Both the position numbers and the translations under genes were made by a program. Positions 54,763 to 62,373 of a stretch of DNA of 64,000 nucleotides are shown in pieces (position 1 is the first letter of the stretch; each line of letters starts with the position of its first letter). The stretch is from Nitrospira lenta (GTDB lineage Bacteria; Nitrospirota; Nitrospiria; Nitrospirales; Nitrospiraceae): the NCBI RefSeq assembly GCF_900403705.1, contig NZ_OUNR01000012.1, forward strand, positions 186,001-250,000. Reading direction: 5' to 3'. The notes under the pieces were generated by a model that saw only the letters and a list, made by a program, of their open reading frames with translations, had not been told where the DNA came from and did not search any database.

Positions 54763-56358
54763 ATGAAGTCAGACATTTCGACGAAACTCACTACAGAGAC
54801 GGCGTACTTCAATCAACTGATCGCCGATATCAAGAAGGGTGAAGTCAAGATCCCACAGTTCCAGCGCAAATTCGTCTGGAAGGACGAGCAGGCACTCGAA
54901 CTACTGGACTCAGTGGCAAACGGTTATCCGATTGGCAGCATTTTGCTTTGGAAGACTGTCGACAAACTTAACGCAGCCCGCGACATCGGAGTCTTTCAAT
55001 TACCGAAGACTGACGAGATAACGCCAACCAACTACGTCTTGGACGGACAGCAGCGACTTACGGTCATCTACTCATGCTTGGGAGCGCCGGAGAACGCGCC
55101 AGGCTACATGGCTGGGTACGACCTCGCCAACGAAACATTCCTCGAACTCAAGCCCGGCGCTGGAAGGCCCGATGTCTTCCCGCTGCGTAAGCTCTTCCAG
55201 ACGACAAGCCTTCTGAATTATCGGACCTCGCTCTTGGCTCTGCCAAATGCCGCCCAGTTACAGCAGCGGCTGGACGACCTAATCGCGGCGTTTACCCAGT
55301 ACAAGCTTCCGGTTGTCACGCTCAAGGATCTTACTATTGATGAGGTATGCCCCATCTTCGAGCGCATCAATAGTTCTGGTACTCGACTGTCTACCTATGA
55401 CTTGATGGTTGCTGCTACTTGGGCAGAGGACTTCGACCTGAATGAGAAAGTCGGTGGAATCCTTGCGTCGATAGAATCAAAAGGCTATGGGGAGACGGAG
55501 AGATCCACGATCCTCAAAGCAGTCTCGGCAGTCCAACTTGATTCGATTCAAGACAAGGCCCTCCGAGACCTTCGCAAGCTGACCACTCCTGAGATTGAAG
55601 CACTTGCCGTGCGTACTGAATCGGCGCTCAAGCACGCAGTTGACGCGTTAAGCACTCAGTTCAAAATTCACAGTTGGGACTTTCTCTCCTACGAGGCCGT
55701 CTTAATAATCACGACCTACCTTTTCCGCGACACAAAACACCTCTCGGCCGAGCAGTCAGCTCGCCTACGTCAGTGGTTCTGGCGCGCGTCGTTCGGTGAG
55801 CGGTACAAGGTCGGCGGCGAGAACTTTGTTTCCCGTGACCTAGAAATAGTCCGACGCTATGTCTTGGAAGGCGTCGGCGACCCTGAACAATTCGGCACTA
55901 TCCCAATAGCTGCTGAATGGGCAAAGACACAATTCAAGAGCAATGTCTCCCGCTCCCGTGCATACATCCTGGCACTAGCGGCAGCTGCACCTAGAAACCT
56001 ACCCAACGGGATGGTCGTGGACGTCGAGCACGCACTGTCCTCCTATAACAAGAAGGAATACCACCATGTGTACCCGCGGGCATACCTTAAGGCGCTGGGT
56101 GAAGGTGAAACGTCGAATGTTCTGGGCAACATCATCATGTTGACCGCTGCATCGAACAAGACGATATCGGATAACTCGCCCGCAAAGTACATTCCCGCTA
56201 TCGTGGCTTCTCTTGGGAAAGAGTGCGACGCAGTGTTTGCGTCAAACCTTCTGCCTCTACCCTCGTCCTTCGATTATGCCAAGAGTTCGTACGGCGATTT
56301 CCTTGCGGCCCGCGGTCCACTTATATCGAAACACGTCGAGGACCTCATCCTGACTTAG
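54763..56358 (+). CDS. DUF262 protein with C-terminal HNH-like domain (GmrSD-type effector)
   Basis: 531 residues. The DUF262 domain begins with an IPQFQRKFVWKDEQALELL motif and carries DGQQR at residues 94-98, the conserved nucleotide-binding/hydrolysing site of the ParB-like fold. The C-terminal part has YHHVYP (H434, H435) followed by GNIIMLTAASNKTISD, fitting the DUF1524/HNH nuclease layout. GmrSD-type enzymes cut glucosylated or otherwise modified phage DNA, and many DUF262 proteins are phage-defence effectors. Located inside the Tn7-like element between its end and the tns genes, so it is probable cargo. Target not known. Confidence 0.85.
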   Translation: MKSDISTKLTTETAYFNQLIADIKKGEVKIPQFQRKFVWKDEQALELLDSVANGYPIGSILLWKTVDKLNAARDIGVFQLPKTDEITPTNYVLDGQQRLTVIYSCLGAPENAPGYMAGYDLANETFLELKPGAGRPDVFPLRKLFQTTSLLNYRTSLLALPNAAQLQQRLDDLIAAFTQYKLPVVTLKDLTIDEVCPIFERINSSGTRLSTYDLMVAATWAEDFDLNEKVGGILASIESKGYGETERSTILKAVSAVQLDSIQDKALRDLRKLTTPEIEALAVRTESALKHAVDALSTQFKIHSWDFLSYEAVLIITTYLFRDTKHLSAEQSARLRQWFWRASFGERYKVGGENFVSRDLEIVRRYVLEGVGDPEQFGTIPIAAEWAKTQFKSNVSRSRAYILALAAAAPRNLPNGMVVDVEHALSSYNKKEYHHVYPRAYLKALGEGETSNVLGNIIMLTAASNKTISDNSPAKYIPAIVASLGKECDAVFASNLLPLPSSFDYAKSSYGDFLAARGPLISKHVEDLILT

Positions 56359-56572
56359 GCGGGCAAATCAAATCCCGCTTTGGCACCGAAGAAATATTTT
56401 CTCTGGACAGAGTTAGGCTACCTATTGACGGAGTTTGTAGACGAGAAATCGCGCAAAGCCTCGCCCAGAGCCTCATTGGCAAGGTGGTTACCATCGCATT
56501 CCATCTTTGAGGGAAATGACTGAATTTCCAATTGTGCTACTAGGAGGAACAAGTGGTTTAGGTCTACCCTCG

Positions 56573-57097
56573 TCATGAAAGGCGTTTCTTGCCTTTGTTC
56601 TTTGTTTCCCTATGGTCCTTCTGTGACCCTTCCGGAGACGGCTTCCCATACAACTGAAGTAGCCTGTGGTTATATTCGAGACGGTCCTGGGTCAGCAGCC
56701 AGGCCATCTTGGCAAGCTGCTCCAGGTGGTCGCGAATTTGGATATCTCCATGCACGTAGGCGCGAGTGAAGTCTTCCACCGGTTTCAACTCTCTAGGGGA
56801 CAAGTTCCCAAGCAGTCCAGCAATTCCACGGATTTCGTCTTTATATACACCTAGCCCAGGTTGGGTTCCCACGCAGAGATAGTCGATTGTCACGCCAAGC
56901 TCTCTCGCCATCTTCGTGAGTACATCGGCGCGAGGTATCCGTTCTCCTGAGAGATACAAGCTCAAGGCGCGAATCGATATTCCAATCCGATCCGCCAATG
57001 TCTCTTGCTTGAAGCCTTTATCGTTGATGGCCTTCCTGAGGTGCCGTCCAAATCCCTTGAATGTATAGCCCCAGCCTCCTTCATCCTCAATCGTCAT
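56573..57097 (-). CDS. XRE-family HTH regulator, divergent from tnsA
   Basis: 174 residues from the ATG at 57097 (AGGAGGG four bases upstream). N-terminal Cro/CI-type HTH: FKQETLADRIGISIRALSLY then GERIPRADVLTKMARELGVT. The C-terminal 100 residues are helical and may dimerise. It shares a 273-bp divergent promoter region with tnsA that contains two GTGC/GCAC dyads, one within the tnsA promoter spacer. A repressor of the tns operon and of itself is the natural inference. Confidence 0.82.
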   Translation of the reverse strand: MTIEDEGGWGYTFKGFGRHLRKAINDKGFKQETLADRIGISIRALSLYLSGERIPRADVLTKMARELGVTIDYLCVGTQPGLGVYKDEIRGIAGLLGNLSPRELKPVEDFTRAYVHGDIQIRDHLEQLAKMAWLLTQDRLEYNHRLLQLYGKPSPEGSQKDHRETKNKGKKRLS

Positions 57098-57120
57098 AAG
57101 ACCCTCCTCTAGAACACAAA

Positions 57121-57138
57121 TGTGCAAGGTCTAGCACA
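57121..57138. promoter_or_regulatory. Putative operator 1 (TGTGC-N8-GCACA)
   Basis: Perfect five-base arms TGTGC and GCACA, 24 bases upstream of the XRE start codon and positioned to overlap any promoter of that gene. Probable regulator binding site; not tested. Confidence 0.45.
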
Positions 57139-57147
57139 ATCATGCAG

Positions 57148-57175
57148 TTGACACAAGCACATACGTGCATAAGAT
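57148..57175 (+). promoter_or_regulatory. Promoter of the tns operon with embedded dyad
   Basis: TTGACA at 57148-57153, a 16-bp spacer and TAAGAT at 57170-57175. The dyad GCAC-ATAC-GTGC (57157-57168) lies wholly inside the spacer, the classic place for a repressor site. The leader to the tnsA ATG is long (about 190 bases). Confidence 0.5.
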
Positions 57176-57370
57176 AATGCGGCATGTGATGGACAGGTTG
57201 TTGCGGCCCTGCGGCGCGGCATGAATCAAAAGTCTTCATGGTCAGATGGGAAAATGTCAGTGGTGCCCTAAGACAAATTGTCATTCTGCGCGCCGTTAAT
57301 GTCAGGCTCGGTATTGTTTGTACGGAACAGATGTGCAGGTTGTCAAACCTATATCCAGAAGGAGGTGCGT

Positions 57371-58258
57371 ATGCCAAGGCGAACTCGAGTACGTGGAAAG
57401 CATCGGTGGCAAGCGGCATCGAGGAGCAAGCGGCGGGGCCGTCACTTTCCGTTGCGACAAAGACGATTGCGTCTTCGTGCGTCGCGGTTCACAACACTTG
57501 GCTGTAAGAAGAAAGTCTTTCAACCAGGAGTCCGCATTTGGAGCTTTTCATCGCATGGTCGGTCCCACCGTCCCTTGGGATGGACCACCGACCGCGTCCA
57601 TCATCTCCTGAGTGATCTCGAGTATCACGTATTTCTGATACTCGATTGGGCTCGTGACGTCGTCGACATTCGGGAGCAGTTTCCGCTCCCGCTCCAAACG
57701 ACCCTGGCGATCGCCCGCCGGTCCCACCTGTCTCATCCCTGGGACCGCAAGCGCGCTCGTTACCGACCGGTCACATCGGACTTTCTCTATACCGTGCGGA
57801 CTCGTCACCGGGTTGAGCCTCACGTGCGGGCCCTTAAATACGAAGAGGCACTTTCGGAGCCGACTCAACTGCGAAGCCTTGAGATCGAACGCGCGTATTG
57901 GCATCAGCGGGGGATTGACTGGAAACTCATCCTCCACAGCCAAATCCCTCTCGCTTATGTCGCAAACATCGAATGGGTCCATCCCTATAGAAGACCGTTA
58001 TCACTGTATCCATTGGCCGGCGTTGAACTCGATCGGATCCAGCGTGTGTTGATACCCATGTTGAGGCGGTCCCATGATCGGTGTTGTGATGTGACGGATT
58101 GGTGTGACGCACGAATGCGACTTCCTGAAGGAACCGCCCTGGCGATGGTGCGCTATCTCATTGCGAATCGTCTCCTTCTGGTCGACATGCATATCCGCAT
58201 CATTCCGACCAATCCCCTCATTGTGCTGGACGACGCACAAGACGATTTCCTGCTGTAG
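57371..58258 (+). CDS. tnsA: Tn7-like transposition endonuclease TnsA
   Basis: 295 residues from the ATG at 57371, preceded by AAGGAGG. The N-terminal 50 residues are very basic. The nuclease core has SDLEYHVFLILDWARDVVDI (E84), REQFPLP, TSDFLYT (D137) and ALKYEEAL (K156), followed by the LEIERAYWHQRGIDWKLI helix typical of TnsA. The restriction-enzyme-like triad E-D-K is intact. TnsA cuts the 5' ends, giving cut-and-paste transposition with TnsB. First gene of tnsABCD. Confidence 0.92.
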   Translation: MPRRTRVRGKHRWQAASRSKRRGRHFPLRQRRLRLRASRFTTLGCKKKVFQPGVRIWSFSSHGRSHRPLGWTTDRVHHLLSDLEYHVFLILDWARDVVDIREQFPLPLQTTLAIARRSHLSHPWDRKRARYRPVTSDFLYTVRTRHRVEPHVRALKYEEALSEPTQLRSLEIERAYWHQRGIDWKLILHSQIPLAYVANIEWVHPYRRPLSLYPLAGVELDRIQRVLIPMLRRSHDRCCDVTDWCDARMRLPEGTALAMVRYLIANRLLLVDMHIRIIPTNPLIVLDDAQDDFLL

Positions 58259-58274
58259 TCACAAAGGAGGACAA

Positions 58275-60497
58275 ATGGAGATCTCAGAAAACATTGTGAT
58301 CGAGTGGGAGGATGAGAGAAGAGAACGGGTGCTGCGGTTGTCCACAGACCGGAGCGAATGGATCTGTATTGTCTTAGCCGCGAAGCGCTTGACGCTGAAG
58401 CGGTACGACGTGGAAGAGCTGCAGGCTGCGCTCGACCGCGGTGTGGTGAAGATTCTTGATCATGATCCGATGCAGGCCCCCTACGCCAATATGCCAGACC
58501 ACCAAATCCGCAAGACACTTCGTCGGGTGAGAGACCGACGCTGGAGACGGGTAAGAGAAGTCTTTACGAATCCCAAGATTCTGGATGATGCCTGTCGGTC
58601 GAGGCTCCTCAAGTCAGTGGTTCCCCACCGAACAGGCTATCGGTTATTGACGCGCTATTTGAAATGCGGGCAAACGCCGAACGCACTCTTGGCGGACTAT
58701 GATCAATGTGGAGCCAAGGGTCAGCCGCGAGAGATTGCGGTGAATGAGAGAAGGCGTCCACCGAAGGCCTCGCGGTCTCACGAACCAACGAAGGCCATAC
58801 GCGAAGTGTTTCAGTGTTGGCTCGAAGAGAAATATGACAAGAAGACGAAGCCGTCCCTTCATGACATTTTCATTGCCATGTCAGGGGCTGAATGGTCCTG
58901 TGGTTTTGAATTGAACCACGATGGCACACGGGTACCCAAGTTACTGCCTCAAGATCACCGTCCAACGGAAGATCAGTTTCGGTACTACTTCAATCACTAT
59001 CATGATCCAGAACGGTCAGCCGAGCAGCGTATGGGAGCCGTGATGGCGGCGAGAGCCGCCAAGGTCCGAGATCGTGATACCCGCCATCTCGCCTTTGGGC
59101 CCAACTCTCTGTGGATGGGAGATGGGATGGATTCTCGCGTTTATATCAGGGAAGGTGATGAGGACACTGAACCAGACAACCTCATCCGATCTACAGTCAA
59201 GACCGAACTGTTCATTATCGATGGGGACGATTCGCTGCAGATTCTCGGCGCCCCCAAAATCTATGCGATTGGAGACGTCTTCACGGGAGCTATTCTGATT
59301 GCCTATGCCACGTTGGAGGAAGAAAGTTACGAGAGTATTAAAACCGCTTTTGAACTCGCCACCTGTGACAAGGTTGAATACTGCCGACAGCACGGCATCA
59401 CCATCGCCGAGCATGAATGGCCGTTCCGTCACCTCCCTGATGCCATCCTCACTGATCGCGGCCCGCTGAGGGGCAAAATGGGCGATCATCTAGCCAAGGT
59501 GTTTGGAATCAATGTCCAAACGACGGCGCCGTACCGCCCAGATCTCAAAGGCTTTATTGAGCGGACGATTCGGACCATTCGACAACGGCTACTGAATTCC
59601 TTGCCGGGAGCGTCGCGCGGGCGTCGCACACCGGGTGAGGAGGATCCACGCTTAAAGACCGCGCTGACATTGAAGGAGCTCAACACGCTCCTCATCACTG
59701 CGACCCTGTACCATAACAACTTTCGTCGCCGGCGCAATTATCCCATCACTCCGGACATGCGTCGCGATGGTCTCCAGCCGTACCCGATTCGCATTTGGCG
59801 ATGGGGGGTCACGCGACGGTCGGGGGTCATGAGGATGCTGCCACAGGAGGTGATCCGTCACAAACTGCTGCCAGTGGCGACGGCCAGGATGACCGAACAG
59901 GGCGTGTATTTCGGCAAGCTGTATTACGGGAGTACGGGCGCGTTCTTCCATACCATGCGGTTTCGAGCAAAACATCGCGGCACATTCTCTGTCTCGATTG
60001 CTTTCGATCACCGATTGGTTGACGTCGTCTATCTCTTACGCGACGCTGGGCGTGAGTTTGTGAAATGCGAGATCAAAGGCTCGAGCGATCGATTTGCAGG
60101 GCGGAGTTGGGCCGAGGTGAGGGCGCTTCTCAGGGAAGAGCGTCGTCAAACGACGCTGGCCCGAACACGAGATGATCAGGGTACGCTCGCCTACCAGACG
60201 CTGGCCACCAAGATTGTGAAGACCGCTGGCGCGCGAGCCGCCAAGCTGCGTCGAGCCCCTTCTGCGGCTGCCCAGGTTCGCGGAATTCGACAGACCTGGC
60301 AGGCGGGGAAACGTCGGCGCCGCGTGGCCAGTGCCAGAGCGCAGCATGGAGTAAAGCCCAACCACGCCGCTAGGTCAACCCGTCGGGGCGCATCTGCCCC
60401 CACTGCCCCGCCCCTCTCGACCCGTCGCAAACGCCTCTTAGGAACCTTCAATCGTGTGTGGAAAGGAGGTCGTGATGGCCGAATGTCCCGTGTGTGA
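58275..60497 (+). CDS. tnsB: Tn7-like transposase TnsB (DDE)
   Basis: 740 residues from the ATG at 58275 (AAAGGAGG upstream). N-terminal HTH region, then the RNase H-like core with D283 in LWMGDGMDS, D394 in AILTDRGP and E429 in KGFIERTIRTIRQ. This is the DDE triad, with D and E 35 residues apart. A Mu-type beta-barrel follows (LYYGSTGAFFHTMRF). The last 130 residues are strongly basic, rich in Arg/Ala. It cuts the 3' ends and joins them to target. It overlaps the tnsC start by 23 bases. Confidence 0.95.
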   Translation: MEISENIVIEWEDERRERVLRLSTDRSEWICIVLAAKRLTLKRYDVEELQAALDRGVVKILDHDPMQAPYANMPDHQIRKTLRRVRDRRWRRVREVFTNPKILDDACRSRLLKSVVPHRTGYRLLTRYLKCGQTPNALLADYDQCGAKGQPREIAVNERRRPPKASRSHEPTKAIREVFQCWLEEKYDKKTKPSLHDIFIAMSGAEWSCGFELNHDGTRVPKLLPQDHRPTEDQFRYYFNHYHDPERSAEQRMGAVMAARAAKVRDRDTRHLAFGPNSLWMGDGMDSRVYIREGDEDTEPDNLIRSTVKTELFIIDGDDSLQILGAPKIYAIGDVFTGAILIAYATLEEESYESIKTAFELATCDKVEYCRQHGITIAEHEWPFRHLPDAILTDRGPLRGKMGDHLAKVFGINVQTTAPYRPDLKGFIERTIRTIRQRLLNSLPGASRGRRTPGEEDPRLKTALTLKELNTLLITATLYHNNFRRRRNYPITPDMRRDGLQPYPIRIWRWGVTRRSGVMRMLPQEVIRHKLLPVATARMTEQGVYFGKLYYGSTGAFFHTMRFRAKHRGTFSVSIAFDHRLVDVVYLLRDAGREFVKCEIKGSSDRFAGRSWAEVRALLREERRQTTLARTRDDQGTLAYQTLATKIVKTAGARAAKLRRAPSAAAQVRGIRQTWQAGKRRRRVASARAQHGVKPNHAARSTRRGASAPTAPPLSTRRKRLLGTFNRVWKGGRDGRMSRV

Positions 60498-62058
60498 TCA
60501 GTTGCCGTCCTTTGCGAAGCATCTCCACCAGTATCCCGACCTCGGCATGGCGTGGTATGACGCTAACCCCTTGGCCCGAGGGCTCGGCCGTCTGCGAACA
60601 GACGACGAGGTGATACAACACCTCAGCCTTCCTCCTATGCTGCCTCCTGATATCCGGCAAAAACCCGCTCATGAGCGAGTCCATCACCTTGGGATAGCCA
60701 TAAAACGGCTCTTCATTCCCACCACAGAGGCCGTGCGTTTGTACCGCGCGATTGAGCAGATGCTCTATCAACGCTATGTTGAGCTGACACCGTTTCTGCC
60801 CGGGTTCACGAAAGAGGTCAAAAAGCGTAGCGCCCAATTCATGGAGGATTGGGTGGCCGACCTGTCCCCACAGGACCCTGTAGCAAATCATTTACTGGTA
60901 CGAGGATTTCCCGGGACTGGAAAAAGCCGGACGGTGCAGCGATGCCTATCTCTGTTCACGCCTGTGCTCTATCACAGTGAGTTTCAAGGAAGACCCTTTC
61001 CGTTCCAACAGCGTGTGGCGGTCAAACTTGATTGTCCACCGGAAGGATCTGTTCGTGGTCTGTGTCTGCAGTTTCTGGCTGAATTGGATCGCCTCTTCGT
61101 CCGCAAGGACGGCAGAAAGACGAATTATTTCCAGCACTACAAAAGACTGACGAAGAATGAGCTTTTGGTAGTCATGGCGGAACTCGCGTTGCAGCACGGG
61201 GTGGGGCTCCTCGTTATCGATGAAATCCAAAACCTTTTGGACGCCCTGGTGGATGGTCGGAGGGTCATCCTAAATTTTCTCGTGGGGCTTGAGAACACGA
61301 TCGGGGTCCCGGTGCTGGTCGTGGGCACCTATGCGGCGGATGAGCTGGTTTTGGCGCGCTATCACCAAGTACGCCGGTCGGAGGGCGAAGGCCATTTCGA
61401 ATGGGTGCCGATGATGTGTGATGAGGAATGGGACAAATTCGTGAAGGCACTATGGAGTTGTCAGGTCATTCAGAAACCGGCGCGCTTTGGCAAGGAGTTC
61501 AGTCAGACACTGTATGAACTGTCTGGAGGTGTGATGGACCTCGCGCTACGCATTTTTCGCTTTGCCCAGGAAGATGCCATCGCGGAAGAAACCGAGAGTG
61601 TGACGCTGCGGTCTCTGACCGAGGCTGCAGCCCACCACTGCCCGCTGAGTCGCGGTACTCTTGAAGCCCTCAAGGCGCGGGATTGGAATAATCCGTTGCT
61701 ACAGGATCTGTCCGATATGCTCACGGGCGAACAGCGCGAAGAGCTAAAAAACAGTCAGGGGACTGCACTTGCTGTGGCCGAAGCAGATGACGTCACGGCG
61801 CCACAACGCAAGCACTCCATCGACAAGGCAAAGCCAGCGAGCAAGAGGACAGCTTCAACAGGCCGCAAACAGAAGCCGCAGGCCTTAGGTGAAGCGACTT
61901 CGAGGCGACGCAAGTCGCCCTGCAAGCAGCGTCAGACGTGCACCGGACAACTCCAGAGATTGGTCAGCGAAGGGTCGGCCAATGGGGTATCAGCGACCGA
62001 GGCGCTCAAAGACCATGTGGCGAAGCCATCCACTGATCAGAAGGAGGCCCAGCCATGA
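60475..62058 (+). CDS. tnsC: Tn7-like AAA+ target regulator TnsC
   Basis: 527 residues from the ATG at 60475 (AAAGGAGG upstream). AAA+ ATPase with Walker A GFPGTGKS at 144-151 and Walker B LLVIDEIQ near 245. The N-terminus has a CPVC pair. The C-terminal 110 residues are a basic linker ending in a short helix (LQRLVSEGSANGVSATEALK) that is duplicated downstream. TnsC links target selection by TnsD to the TnsAB transposase. The stop overlaps the ATGATG of the following copy. Confidence 0.93.
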   Translation: MAECPVCDQLPSFAKHLHQYPDLGMAWYDANPLARGLGRLRTDDEVIQHLSLPPMLPPDIRQKPAHERVHHLGIAIKRLFIPTTEAVRLYRAIEQMLYQRYVELTPFLPGFTKEVKKRSAQFMEDWVADLSPQDPVANHLLVRGFPGTGKSRTVQRCLSLFTPVLYHSEFQGRPFPFQQRVAVKLDCPPEGSVRGLCLQFLAELDRLFVRKDGRKTNYFQHYKRLTKNELLVVMAELALQHGVGLLVIDEIQNLLDALVDGRRVILNFLVGLENTIGVPVLVVGTYAADELVLARYHQVRRSEGEGHFEWVPMMCDEEWDKFVKALWSCQVIQKPARFGKEFSQTLYELSGGVMDLALRIFRFAQEDAIAEETESVTLRSLTEAAAHHCPLSRGTLEALKARDWNNPLLQDLSDMLTGEQREELKNSQGTALAVAEADDVTAPQRKHSIDKAKPASKRTASTGRKQKPQALGEATSRRRKSPCKQRQTCTGQLQRLVSEGSANGVSATEALKDHVAKPSTDQKEAQP

Positions 62059-62373
62059 TGATCGGATGTGTGCGGCAGGGGACGGCTATTGCTGTCGTGG
62101 AAGCGGATGGCGCCTCGCTCGGTGAGCACTGCAAAGCCAATGACCAAGTCAGCGGAAGTCACAGTCCATTGTCATCACCCAGGAAGAAGATGCCAGCACA
62201 AGATTAAGAGATCGCCGAAACGGCGCAGATCCGCACGAAAGCCGCCCCAGTCCTGCCGTGGGCATCTTCAACGGTTAATCACTGAAGGGTCGGCGAAGGG
62301 CGTACCGCCGACTGAAGCGCTCAACAAGCATCTTGCCAGACCTGAAAATATGCCGGAGGAAACACAGCCATGA
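61756..62373 (+). repeat. Tandem duplication of the tnsC tail and tnsC/tnsD junction
   Basis: Copy 1 (about 61756-62060) is the tnsC tail. Copy 2 (about 62076-62375) lies immediately downstream at an offset of 320 bases at the start and 315 at the end. Matching parts: QGTALAVAEAD and QGTAIAVVEAD; LQRLVSEGSANGVSATEAL and LQRLITEGSAKGVPPTEAL; both end in CAGCCATGATG. The five-base difference puts the second half of copy 2 in another frame. Confidence 0.8.
62055..62207 (+). pseudogene. Short ORF from the duplicated tnsC tail, frameshifted
   Basis: 50 residues from the ATGATG that overlaps the tnsC stop. It begins MMIGC, like the tnsD start MMVTC, then continues as tnsC-tail sequence (QGTAIAVVEAD). 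It ends at a stop after a frame change. The rest of the copy continues in another frame to 62373, including the LQRLITEGSAKG helix. Probably a decayed duplicate, though a small independent product cannot be excluded. Confidence 0.5.

Noticed and set aside
56223-56510. 95-codon ORF overlapping the end of the DUF262 gene
   Set aside because: It begins inside the HNH-like domain in another frame, has no ribosome-binding site and no recognisable motif.
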